Source: Mycobacterium sp. WUMAC-067
GTDB taxonomy: Bacteria > Actinomycetota > Actinomycetes > Mycobacteriales > Mycobacteriaceae
NCBI RefSeq assembly: GCF_020217485.1
Contig: NZ_JAEKMI010000001.1
Location: 186,001 to 250,000, forward strand
Direction: 5' to 3'
Length of the DNA: 64,000 nt
The stretch's first letter is position 1, and the number at the start of each line of letters is the position of its first letter. The translations under genes were made by a program, and so were the position numbers. Shown here in pieces: positions 45,496 to 53,794 of this stretch. The notes under the pieces are model-generated. The model did no database searches. It saw only the letters and a list, made by a program, of their open reading frames with translations, and was not told the origin of the DNA.

Positions 45496-47250
45496 TTACG
45501 TCGCCTCGACGGTGTTCCGGTCGCCCGACTTGGCCCGGTACATGGCCTCGTCGGCGCGCGCGGTGACCGCGTCGACGGACTCGGCGGGACGGGCAAGCGT
45601 GGCACCGATGCTCAGGGTCGCGCCGATCGTGTCGCCGGAGACGGCGATGGGTTCGGCGACGCGACGGCGGATCTTCTCGGCGATCTGGGCGAGTTCGTCG
45701 GCGCTGCGGACGCCGGGCAACAGGATCAGCATTTCGTCGCCGCCGGTGCGCCCGACCGTGTCCCCGCGGCGAACGCTCGCCCGGATCCGCGCCGCCACGG
45801 TCGCGAGTACGACGTCGCCCGTCCCGTGTCCCCACCGGTCGTTGATCGCCTTGAAGCGGTCGACGTCGCAAAACAGGACACCGACATGGGTGCCCGCGGG
45901 CTGCGGTTGCCGCAGCGCGGCCTCCAGCCGGGCCAGGGCCTCGGCCCGGTTCACCAAACCGGTGAGGGTGTCGAACCGCGCCAACCGTTCCAGTCGCTGT
46001 TCGGCCTCGACCTGATCGTCGACCACCCGCAACGCCGCGATCAGCCCGTCGGTGTCGCCCCGGGCATCGGTGTAGGGCTTCCCGTGACCGTCGACCCAGT
46101 GGTATTCGCCGTCGAGGGCACACACCCGGAAGCGTTGGAGCACCTGTTCGCCGCCCGCGATACGGCGGAGGGCGGTTTGGAGGTTGTCGCGATCCTCGGG
46201 GTGGATGCGGCCGGCGAAATCCGGGCCGGTCCACCGGGACAGCGGGCCACCCAGCGCGGGTTCCACCGACGGGGAGACCCACGCGACCTCGCCGCCGCGG
46301 AAGTGCACGATGATGTCGACGGCGTTGTCCGCGAGAAGGCGATAGCGCATCTCGGCCTCGGCGCGTTGCTTGCTGGCCACCTCCTTGGCGATCAGCAGGT
46401 GCTGCTCGCGCTGGCTGAAGTAGAAGGTCACCGCCCCGACGACCGCGGTTCCCAACAGGATCGAGAAGGTCCACTGCGCGTTGTCGTCCGGGCCGAGCTC
46501 CACGAAGATCGGCCTCGCCACGGCCACGACGAGCGGAAAGCCGGCCAGGATCCCGAGCAACCGAACCAACGAGGAACGGTCCGGTCGGGCGAGCAGCCAC
46601 GCGAGCGGAAACCGGTCGGCGCGCGCCAGCGCGGTGGCCGCGACGAGCAGCAACAGGGCCACGGCCGTCAGGAACGCCTGGCCCTTCGACGGCGAAACGC
46701 CCACCAGCGCCAAGGCGTCGAACAGGTAGGCCCCCGCCGTGACGAACGGGATGGCCGCACTGCCCGCCAGGCACAGGGGCCAGACCACGCGGGTCGACCG
46801 ATCCACCCGGATCAGCGCGATGACGGTCGCCAAGGGCAGCGCCGACAACGCCGTCTGAACGCTCGGGCGCCCCGGCCAGGACCACTCGTGCATGCCGACG
46901 GCCTCGCCGAACCAGATCCTGTCCACGGTGAACGAGCCGAGGCTCGCGTACTCCGCGAGGACGACGACCGCGAAGGCGGCCGCGGCGGCGGCCAAACCCC
47001 GTCCGGCCCAAATCCGTTCGCGCGACGGACTCCCCCATTGCACCAGGATCGCCGCGCTCAGCGCGGCCAGCCACAGCGCGGTCCACGGCATCATCTGCGG
47101 CCAGGTCGGATAGATCCGCGTCAACCGCTCGATGCCGGCCGTCCAGCCCACCCACGTCAGCGCGGCGACCACGAGCACCAACAGCGCGGCCGCCCGCCCG
47201 GAGGTGTTCATCGCCGATTCCAGACGCGCGCCGGGACCGGGCCTGTCCAT
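45496..47250 (-). CDS. Membrane PAS-GGDEF diguanylate cyclase
   Basis: 584 residues. About eight helices in the first 275 residues form a membrane sensor. A PAS domain follows (YRLLADNAVDIIVHF to VVDDQVEAEQRL), then a GGDEF domain starting DTLTGLVNRAEAL. The active site reads GGDEM near residue 500; Met at the fifth place is less usual, while the acidic pair needed for GTP/Mg is kept. An RxxD inhibitory site (RRGD) stands five residues before, so feedback by cyclic di-GMP is expected. Start ATG 47250 has AGAGGG upstream; 47295 and 47208 are alternatives. No EAL domain, so synthesis only. Confidence 0.9.
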   Translation of the reverse strand: MDRPGPGARLESAMNTSGRAAALLVLVVAALTWVGWTAGIERLTRIYPTWPQMMPWTALWLAALSAAILVQWGSPSRERIWAGRGLAAAAAAFAVVVLAEYASLGSFTVDRIWFGEAVGMHEWSWPGRPSVQTALSALPLATVIALIRVDRSTRVVWPLCLAGSAAIPFVTAGAYLFDALALVGVSPSKGQAFLTAVALLLLVAATALARADRFPLAWLLARPDRSSLVRLLGILAGFPLVVAVARPIFVELGPDDNAQWTFSILLGTAVVGAVTFYFSQREQHLLIAKEVASKQRAEAEMRYRLLADNAVDIIVHFRGGEVAWVSPSVEPALGGPLSRWTGPDFAGRIHPEDRDNLQTALRRIAGGEQVLQRFRVCALDGEYHWVDGHGKPYTDARGDTDGLIAALRVVDDQVEAEQRLERLARFDTLTGLVNRAEALARLEAALRQPQPAGTHVGVLFCDVDRFKAINDRWGHGTGDVVLATVAARIRASVRRGDTVGRTGGDEMLILLPGVRSADELAQIAEKIRRRVAEPIAVSGDTIGATLSIGATLARPAESVDAVTARADEAMYRAKSGDRNTVEAT

Positions 47251-47353
47251 CGGCTGTCCCTCTCGTTCCCGGCGGTCGACACGCGGCATCGACATCGTGC
47301 GGAAGAAAAATAGCCGATGCGGCCTTGTCGGCGAGAGTAATTCGCCGGATCCG

Positions 47354-49504
47354 CTAGGCCGAGGGAAGTCCCCGCAGCACCACCGCGGTGTGGGCCTCCA
47401 CGTTGAGCTTGCCCGCGCCGGGCACCTCGTCGGCGGGCGTGGTCTCTTCGGGCCCGGTGTACACCACGACCTGCCAGGAGGAACCGAATTCCTTTGGCGG
47501 AAGGGTGAATTCGATCGGCTCGTAGTGGGCGTTGAAACACAGCAGGAACGAGTCGTCCAGTACCCGTTGGCCCCGCTCGTCGCGGCCGGCGATGCCGTGG
47601 CCGTTGAGGAACACCGCGACCGACTTGGCGAAACTCGCGCCCCAGTCCTCGTCGGTCATCTCCGCACCCTCGGGGGTGAACCAGGAGATATCAGGCACGC
47701 TGTCCTGGCCGCGCCGGCGCACCGGCTTGCCGGAAAAGAACCGGCGCCTGCGGAACACCGGGTGCTCGGCGCGCAGCGCCGACACCGTCCGGGTGAACTC
47801 CAGCAGGCCCGCATCGGCGGCGCCCCAATCGATCCAGGTGAGCTCGTTGTCCTGGCAATAGCCGTTGTTGTTGCCGTTTTGGGTGCGTCCGAGTTCGTCG
47901 CCGTGACAGATCATCGGCACGCCCTGGGACAACAGCAAAGTGGTCAGGAAGTTGCGCTGCTGGCGGGCGCGCAGGGCGTTGACTTGCTCGTCGTCGGTGG
48001 GCCCCTCCGCCCCGCAGTTCCACGACCGGTTGTGGCTTTCGCCGTCGTTGTTGTCCTCGCCGTTGGCCTCGTTGTGCTTCTCGTTGTAGGACACCAGGTC
48101 GCGCAGCGTGAACCCGTCGTGGGCGATGACGAAGTTGATCGACGCCACCGGCCGGCGCGCGGTGTGCTCATAGAGGTCGGCCGATCCGGACAGCCGGTAG
48201 GCGAACTCGTCGAGGGTGGCGGGCTCGCCGCGCCAGAAGTCGCGGACCGTGTCGCGGTACTTGCCGTTCCATTCCGTCCACTGCGGCGGGAAGTTGCCCA
48301 CCTGATAGCCGCCCGGCCCGACGTCCCACGGTTCGGCGATCAGCTTGACCTGGCTGACGGTCGGATCCTGTTGCACGAGTTCGAAAAACGTCGACAGCCG
48401 GTCGACGTCGTAGAACTCGCGGGCCAGCGTCGAGGCCAGGTCGAAGCGGAAACCGTCGACATGCATCTCGGTCACCCAGTAGCGCAGGGAATCCATGATC
48501 AGCTGCAGCGCGTGCGGATGCCCGACGTTGAGGCTGTTGCCCGTGCCGGTGTAGTCCATGTAGTACTGCTTGTCGTCGTCGACCAGCCGGTAGTAGGCGG
48601 CGTTGTCGATGCCGCGCATCGACAACGTGGGGCCGAGGTGGTTGCCCTCGGCCGTGTGGTTGTAGACCACGTCGAGGATGACCTCGATGCCGGCCTCGTG
48701 CAGCGACCGCACCATGGCCTTGAACTCCTGGACCTGCCCGCCCGGCGTGGTGGCGCCGGAGTACTTGAAGTCGGGCGCGAAGAATCCGATCGTGTTGTAG
48801 CCCCAGTAGTTGGACAGACCCTTGTCGACCAGGGTGGAGTCGTTGGCGAAGTGGTGCACCGGCATCAGTTCGATGGCCGTGATGCCGAGACCCTTGAGGT
48901 GGTCGATGATCACCGGGTGCGCCACCGCGGCGTAGGTGCCGCGCAGCTGTTCGGGGATGTCCGGGTGGGTCTGGGTCAGGCCCTTCACGTGGGCCTCGTA
49001 GATGACGGTGTCGGCGTAGTGGCGATCCGGTGGGCGGTCGTTGCCCCAGTCGAAGAAGGGGTTGATCACGACCGACTTGGGCATGCTGTCCGCCGAGTCG
49101 TCGTCGTTGCGGCTGTCGGGGTCGCCGAAGTTATAGCTGAAGAGCGATTGATTCCACTCGAACGAGCCGTCAATGGCTTTGGAATACGGGTCCACCAGCA
49201 GCTTGTTCGGGTTGCATCGGTGTCCGGCTTGCGGGTCGTACGGACCGTGCACGCGGTAGCCGTAGCGCTGGCCCGGTTCGATGTTGGGGATGTAGGCGTG
49301 CCAGATGAAGCCGTCGACCTCGGGCAAGGTGATGCGGCTCTCGGTGCCCTCGGCGTCGAACAGGCACAGCTCCACCCGCTCGGCCACCTCGCTGAACACC
49401 GCGAAATTGGTGCCCGCGCCGTCGTATGACGCGCCCAGCGGATAGGCCCTACCCGGCCACACCTCTCCGGTGGGCGTGGGGGCTGCGGCCTCTGCGTGAG
49501 TCAT
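47354..49504 (-). CDS. treX: Glycogen debranching enzyme GlgX/TreX
   Basis: 716 residues. An N-terminal CBM48 domain (residues 15-110, YPLGASYDGAGTNFAVFSE) precedes a GH13 barrel. Catalytic residues: Asp in DGFRFDLA (about 354), Glu in LIAEPWD (about 388), Asp in VIAHDGFTL (about 462). It cuts alpha-1,6 branches of glycogen or limit dextrins. In M. tuberculosis treX heads the treX-treY-treZ trehalose operon; here treY and treZ do not follow, so the gene stands alone and could be a second copy. An exact SigF promoter is centred about 20 bases before the ATG, giving an almost leaderless transcript. Confidence 0.92.
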   Translation of the reverse strand: MTHAEAAAPTPTGEVWPGRAYPLGASYDGAGTNFAVFSEVAERVELCLFDAEGTESRITLPEVDGFIWHAYIPNIEPGQRYGYRVHGPYDPQAGHRCNPNKLLVDPYSKAIDGSFEWNQSLFSYNFGDPDSRNDDDSADSMPKSVVINPFFDWGNDRPPDRHYADTVIYEAHVKGLTQTHPDIPEQLRGTYAAVAHPVIIDHLKGLGITAIELMPVHHFANDSTLVDKGLSNYWGYNTIGFFAPDFKYSGATTPGGQVQEFKAMVRSLHEAGIEVILDVVYNHTAEGNHLGPTLSMRGIDNAAYYRLVDDDKQYYMDYTGTGNSLNVGHPHALQLIMDSLRYWVTEMHVDGFRFDLASTLAREFYDVDRLSTFFELVQQDPTVSQVKLIAEPWDVGPGGYQVGNFPPQWTEWNGKYRDTVRDFWRGEPATLDEFAYRLSGSADLYEHTARRPVASINFVIAHDGFTLRDLVSYNEKHNEANGEDNNDGESHNRSWNCGAEGPTDDEQVNALRARQQRNFLTTLLLSQGVPMICHGDELGRTQNGNNNGYCQDNELTWIDWGAADAGLLEFTRTVSALRAEHPVFRRRRFFSGKPVRRRGQDSVPDISWFTPEGAEMTDEDWGASFAKSVAVFLNGHGIAGRDERGQRVLDDSFLLCFNAHYEPIEFTLPPKEFGSSWQVVVYTGPEETTPADEVPGAGKLNVEAHTAVVLRGLPSA

Positions 49505-49514
49505 GGCGCATCAA

Positions 49515-49539
49515 TACCCCGCCGGCGTGGCGGTCAAAC
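49515..49539 (-). promoter_or_regulatory. SigF promoter, exact match, for treX
   Basis: Minus strand GTTT, 16 bases, then GGGTATT. The end of the -10 is ten bases from the treX ATG (49504), so the transcript would begin only a few bases before it. Confidence 0.75.
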
Positions 49540-49596
49540 TCCCCGGCCGCCCGCCGGGGCGGCGCCACTACGCGGAAAGCGTTGTGGCAGAGTCAA

Positions 49597-50778
49597 TCAC
49601 GGATTGAGCATGACCTTCACCGCTCCGTCCTGTTTCTTTTGGAATATCTCGTACGCGTGCGGGGCCTCATCGAGCGGAAGCACGTGGGTGGCGAAGGTGT
49701 CGACGCCGAGCGGGTCGTCGTCGGTCAGCAGCGGCATGATGTCGTCGACCCAGCGTTTCACGTTGGCCTGGCCCATCCGCAGGGTCACCTGCTTGTCGAA
49801 GAGGGTGAGCATCGGCAGCGGGTCCGCCATTCCGCCGTAGACGCCGATCAGCGAGATCGTTCCCCCGCGCCGCACGATGTCGATGGCCGAGTACAGGGCG
49901 GACAGCCGGTCCACGCCGGCGGTTTGCATGAGCCGCTTGGCCAGCGCGTCCGGCAACAGCCCGGTGGCCTGCTGCGCCAGTTTGGCCGCCGGCGAACCGT
50001 GCGCCTCCATGCCCACCGCTTCGATGACGGAGTCGGATCCACGTCCGTCGGTCAGGTCGCGGATCGCGTCACCGAGCGACGAGTCGAGCCGGCCCACATC
50101 GATGGTGTGGATGCCGCGTTGCGCGGCGCGGCCCAGCCGTTCGGAAACCAGGTCGACGGCGATGACGCGGTAACCGAGGTGGTCGGCGATGCGGGCGGCC
50201 ATGTCCCCGATGGGGCCCAGACCGAGCACGGTGACCGTGCCACCCTCCGGGATGTCGGCGTACGCGACCGCCTGCCAGGCGGTGGGTAGCACGTCGGACA
50301 GATAGACGAATCGCGAATCAGGCGGCCCCACAGGGACTTTGATGTGGGTGAACTGGGCCTGGGGAACGCGCAGCAGCTCGGCTTGCCCGCCGGGGACTTC
50401 GCCGTAGAGCTCCGAGTAGCCGAACAGCGCCGCCCCCATGCCCTGGTCGCGCACCTGGGTGGTCTCGCACTGGGTATAGAGCTGTTGGCCGCACATGTAG
50501 CAACTGCCGCAAGAGATTTGGAAGGGAATGACGACCCGGTCCCCCACCCGAAGGTCGCCCGTTTCGGCGCCGACCTCCCGCACGATGCCCATCGGTTCGT
50601 GGCCGAGGATGTCCCCCGGCTTCATGAAGGCCCCGAGAACCTCGTAGAGGTGCAGGTCGGATCCGCAAATGTTGGTGGAGGTGACTTCGATGATGGCATC
50701 GGTGGGCTGCTCGATCTTGGGGTCGGGCACCGAATCCACCCGTACATCGCGCTTGCCGTGCCACGTGACAGCCTTCAT
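49597..50778 (-). CDS. Zinc alcohol dehydrogenase, formaldehyde-dehydrogenase-like
   Basis: 393 residues, medium-chain dehydrogenase. Catalytic zinc ligands are in ICGSDLH and GHEPMG; structural zinc Cys in SCGSCYMCGQQLYTQCE. The cofactor motif is VLGLGPIGDMAA, followed by Asp in VIAVD, so NAD is preferred. The insert after residue 250 (AKLAQQATGLLPDALAKRLM) is typical of the glutathione-independent formaldehyde dehydrogenase branch. ATG at 50778 has an exact SigF promoter 13 bases upstream. Probably an aldehyde detoxification enzyme of the stress response (inference). Confidence 0.9.
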   Translation of the reverse strand: MKAVTWHGKRDVRVDSVPDPKIEQPTDAIIEVTSTNICGSDLHLYEVLGAFMKPGDILGHEPMGIVREVGAETGDLRVGDRVVIPFQISCGSCYMCGQQLYTQCETTQVRDQGMGAALFGYSELYGEVPGGQAELLRVPQAQFTHIKVPVGPPDSRFVYLSDVLPTAWQAVAYADIPEGGTVTVLGLGPIGDMAARIADHLGYRVIAVDLVSERLGRAAQRGIHTIDVGRLDSSLGDAIRDLTDGRGSDSVIEAVGMEAHGSPAAKLAQQATGLLPDALAKRLMQTAGVDRLSALYSAIDIVRRGGTISLIGVYGGMADPLPMLTLFDKQVTLRMGQANVKRWVDDIMPLLTDDDPLGVDTFATHVLPLDEAPHAYEIFQKKQDGAVKVMLNP

Positions 50779-50790
50779 GGCAAGGGCGCA

Positions 50791-50814
50791 TACCCGCCTG
50801 CCACCGGTCGAAAC
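50791..50814 (-). promoter_or_regulatory. SigF promoter, exact match, for the formaldehyde-dehydrogenase-like gene
   Basis: Minus strand GTTT, 15 bases, then GGGTATG. Thirteen bases separate it from the ATG at 50778, so the message would be leaderless or nearly so. Confidence 0.75.
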
Positions 50815-50844
50815 GGCGGCGTCGGTCGCCCGCATGGGTCGTGG

Positions 50845-51552
50845 TCAGTGCCGGCGGCACTGGAGCGGATGTTCGCTCTCGATGAGCGCCCGAGCGATTT
50901 CGATCAGCTTGATGTTGGATTGTTGCGAAACCCGGGTCAGCAACTGGAACGCTGCGACGGAGTCGATGCCGAAGCGCTCCATGATGACCCCCTTCGCCTG
51001 CCCGATGATGTCGCGCGACGCCAGGGCGCTACGGAATTGGTCTTGGCGGCGCATCATCGACCATCCCACGGCGATGTGCGTGGCGAAAACCGTGCCGATC
51101 TCCACCGACTCCTCGGTGAAAGCGTGCGGGCGGTCGGCGTAGAAGTTCAGCGCCGCCATGCTGCCACCGTCGATGAACAACTCGAACGACAGGATGGAGC
51201 GGATCGGGGTCTGTTCGAGCGCCAGCCGGCGGTAGCGCAGCCAGCGCCGTTCGGAGCTCAGGTCGGCGATGTGCATCATGTGGTGCTCCCAGGCGGCGGT
51301 CAGGCACGGCCCTTCGCCGGAGCTGTCCTGGATGGCGTCCGGGACCATCGGGTAGCGGTGCGTCGCGGCCACGTTGCTGACCGATGCGTTCTTCTCGGCC
51401 AGGGTGATCCCCGCGTACTGTGAGCCGGCCACGTGGTGGACCCCGTTGTCGAGGAGTTCGTGCAGACCGGCCGCGATGCCGCGTTGTTCACGCTCCAGGT
51501 TGGCCACCAGCTCCACCAGTTGATTGACGATCGTGGCGCTGCCGTCTCGCAT
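50845..51552 (-). CDS. GAF-ANTAR RNA-binding regulator
   Basis: 235 residues. A GAF sensor domain occupies residues 20-165 (EGPCLTAAWEHHMMHIADL, then SILSFELFIDGGSMAALNFY). The C-terminal ANTAR domain begins ALASRDIIGQAKGVIMER and ends around IEIARALIES. ANTAR proteins bind paired hexaloop stem-loops in nascent RNA and prevent termination. The start is ATG 51552 with a GGGGGTGATG stretch just before; GTG at 51555 is an alternative. It faces away from the NDH-2-like gene. No kinase partner is next to it. Confidence 0.88.
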   Translation of the reverse strand: MRDGSATIVNQLVELVANLEREQRGIAAGLHELLDNGVHHVAGSQYAGITLAEKNASVSNVAATHRYPMVPDAIQDSSGEGPCLTAAWEHHMMHIADLSSERRWLRYRRLALEQTPIRSILSFELFIDGGSMAALNFYADRPHAFTEESVEIGTVFATHIAVGWSMMRRQDQFRSALASRDIIGQAKGVIMERFGIDSVAAFQLLTRVSQQSNIKLIEIARALIESEHPLQCRRH

Positions 51553-51859
51553 CACATCACCCCCGGAACCGTCATGGCCCGCAGAGCCCTTCCTGATGGC
51601 GTCGCGCCGGCATCGGCCAACGCGCGAATGCCACCGCTCAACGAGAAGTCTATGAGCCATCCAACGAAGCGCAAGGCACGATAACGAAACCGGTGGGACG
51701 ACGGCGGTGGCCGGGGCCTCCGAAAGGGAAGAGGCCCGGACCGCTTCTGAGTGCCCGCTTCCTCGAAACACCTTGCTGATCAAGTGTTTTCGCGATCGTC
51801 TGCTGGCTTCCGACGGCGCGAGGACTCCTTGCCGCGGAAGTCCGCCTACACTCGGGTCG
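51553..51859. other. 307-base divergent intergenic region
   Basis: No credible gene. It contains two inverted repeats: GGGCCTC/GAGGCCC (51714-51737, 10-base loop) and AAACACCTTG paired with CAAGTGTTT (51766-51789, one bulged C), the latter followed by a T. Both stand between the ANTAR gene and the NDH-2-like start. They could be attenuator stems that an ANTAR protein reads; no clear hexaloop pair is visible. Confidence 0.5.
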
Positions 51860-53170
51860 GTGACCTCCATTGCGATTGTGGGAAGCGGCTTCACCGGATT
51901 CACCTGCGCCCGCCATCTGGCGCGAATTCTGCGCCGGCGGCACGCACCCGTCGACATCACGATCATTTCTCCGGTCGACTACATGCTTTACACCCCGTTG
52001 CTGCCGGACGTGGCCGGCGGTGTCGTCGATGCCCGCTTTGTCGCTATCCCACTGGCCAATTCGCTGCGGGGCGTGCATGCGGTGCGCGGGCGCGTCGACG
52101 GGGTCGACTTCGCGCAACAGACGCTGACGTACTGCGATCCCGAGGAACGCAGCCATTCCATGTCCTGGGACCGGCTGGTGCTCACGCCGGGATCGGTGAC
52201 GCGGTTGTTCGACGTCCCGGGCCTCGCGCGACATGCGCGCGGGTTGAAGACCACCGCCGAGGCCCTCTACCTGCGGGACCACTTCGTCGAGCAGCTGGAG
52301 CTGGCCAACATCGAAGACGATCCCCGGGTGGCCGCCGCCCGGCGCACCGTCGTGGTGGTCGGCGCCTCCTACTCGGGCACCGAGTTGGTGGTGCAGCTGC
52401 GGGCCTTGGCCGACGCGGCGGCCAAACAGATGGGCTTCAACCCGGCCGAAGTGCGGTTCCTGCTTTTGGACCTGGCCGAGCAGGTGATGCCCGAGGTGGG
52501 CAAGAAGCTCGGCGAGGCGGCGATGAAGGTGTTACGGCGGCGCGGCATCGACGTCCGGCTCGGTGTCACGCTCAAGCAGGCGCACGCCGATCACGTTGTA
52601 CTGAGCGATGATTCGCGCATCGACACGCACACGATCGCCTGGGTGACGGGGGTGACGGGTGCCCCGTTGATCCAAGACCTGGGTTTGCCGACCGAGAAGG
52701 GCCGGCTCACGGTGCAGCCCGATCTACAGGTGCCCGGTCACCCCGAGGTGTTCGCGGCCGGTGACGCGGCGGCGGTTCCCGACCTCACCCAGCCCGGCAA
52801 GGTCACGCCGCCGACCGCCCAACACGCCACCCGGCAGGGCAAGGTGCTGGCCCGCAACGTCGCCGCCAGCCTCGGTTACGGCAGCCCCAAGGATTACAAG
52901 CACCGCAACCTGGGCCTGGTGGTCGATCTGGGGCCCCGAAAAGCGGTGGCCAACCCGCTCAACATCCATCTGTCCGGGCTGCCGGCCAAGGTCGTGACGA
53001 GGTCCTACCACCTGTACGCGATCCCCCGCGGCGTCAACCGGTGGGCGGTGTCGCTGGCCTACCTGACCGACATGCTGTTCAACCGCTCCGTCGTGTCCAT
53101 CGGGTTGTCCTCCGAGGACGACGCACAATTCACGGCCAGCGAGGGCATCCCGATGCCCAAGACGAGCTGA
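51860..53170 (+). CDS. NDH-2-like FAD/NAD(P) oxidoreductase
   Basis: 436 residues. Two Rossmann motifs are seen: IAIVGSGFTGFTCARHL (FAD) and VVVVGASYSGTELVVQL (NADH), the second with a Tyr in the Gly-rich loop. FAD contact GHPEVFAAGDAAAVPD and the Gln/His segment PPTAQHATRQGKVLARN follow as in type II NADH dehydrogenases. The C-terminal 70 residues carry amphipathic stretches (WAVSLAYLTDMLFNRS) for membrane attachment. Electrons from NADH go to menaquinone without proton pumping if it is a true NDH-2. GTG at 51860 gives the fold directly. Mycobacteria usually have ndh elsewhere, so this may be a paralogue. Confidence 0.87.
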   Translation: MTSIAIVGSGFTGFTCARHLARILRRRHAPVDITIISPVDYMLYTPLLPDVAGGVVDARFVAIPLANSLRGVHAVRGRVDGVDFAQQTLTYCDPEERSHSMSWDRLVLTPGSVTRLFDVPGLARHARGLKTTAEALYLRDHFVEQLELANIEDDPRVAAARRTVVVVGASYSGTELVVQLRALADAAAKQMGFNPAEVRFLLLDLAEQVMPEVGKKLGEAAMKVLRRRGIDVRLGVTLKQAHADHVVLSDDSRIDTHTIAWVTGVTGAPLIQDLGLPTEKGRLTVQPDLQVPGHPEVFAAGDAAAVPDLTQPGKVTPPTAQHATRQGKVLARNVAASLGYGSPKDYKHRNLGLVVDLGPRKAVANPLNIHLSGLPAKVVTRSYHLYAIPRGVNRWAVSLAYLTDMLFNRSVVSIGLSSEDDAQFTASEGIPMPKTS

Positions 53171-53172
53171 TC

Positions 53173-53709
53173 TCAGCCTTCGGCGGACTGCTGGGCCATC
53201 GCGTAGGCGAGTTGAAGAAAATCCGCCCCGGCCAGTGCGCTGAAGACGCCCGCGATCAGCCGGGTGAACCGGGGTACGAACACCAGGCCGATGGCAAATC
53301 CGGTGGCGACCCACATGTCCAGGCAGAACGGGCAGGTCAACAGCTCGCCCAGGCTGTGCCGGAGCTGACTGTGCTCCCGAACCTCCTCCTGGACCTCGGC
53401 GGGGCCGCCCGTGCCCGCGTAATGCGTGAACGGGGCGCGTAGGGGGCTGGTCACCGCGTCTTTGGTCAAGGTTCGCGAGAGCTTGTGGGTGCCCAGGGTG
53501 AGGATGATCAGATCCTGGATCCGCCAGCGCGTCGGCAAGGTGCGCCCGCTCGCGACCGCGGCCGCCGTCGCCACGGACACCACGACGGCGTAGACGACCA
53601 GGACCACCAGGTAGCCGCCCAACGGCCGGGGGTTGTCGCCGCGGTAGGCGTCGGCTTCGTGCCGCGCGCCGTCCACCACCTGAGCGCCGGTTTCGGTCAG
53701 ATCTCCCAT
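53173..53709 (-). CDS. DUF1360 membrane protein
   Basis: 178 residues. One helix near residue 35-55 (YLVVLVVYAVVVSVATAAAV) and one or two at the C-terminus flank the DUF1360 core: RIQDLIILTLGTHKLSRTLTKDAV and ELLTCPFCLDMWVA. The CPFC pair is conserved and might bind metal or form a disulfide. Function unknown; related proteins in Bacillus are spore-associated. The stop is two bases from the convergent NDH-2-like gene stop. Confidence 0.88.
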   Translation of the reverse strand: MGDLTETGAQVVDGARHEADAYRGDNPRPLGGYLVVLVVYAVVVSVATAAAVASGRTLPTRWRIQDLIILTLGTHKLSRTLTKDAVTSPLRAPFTHYAGTGGPAEVQEEVREHSQLRHSLGELLTCPFCLDMWVATGFAIGLVFVPRFTRLIAGVFSALAGADFLQLAYAMAQQSAEG

Positions 53710-53760
53710 TGCGTCTCCTTCAAGACTCGTTCGCCGCGCTTCAAGGCACAGCGGGGTGAG

Positions 53761-53784
53761 TACCCGACGGAGGTGGGCGCAATC
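53761..53784 (-). promoter_or_regulatory. SigF-like site (one mismatch) upstream of the DUF1360 gene
   Basis: Minus strand GATT, 15 bases, then GGGTAC (consensus GTTT/GGGTA), 51 bases before the DUF1360 ATG at 53709. Confidence 0.4.
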
Positions 53785-53794
53785 TGCGACCGGT

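Noticed and set aside
45409..49429. Two long plus-strand frames (634 and 765 codons) opposite GGDEF and treX
   Set aside because: The minus-strand genes have clear catalytic motifs; the plus frames have none.
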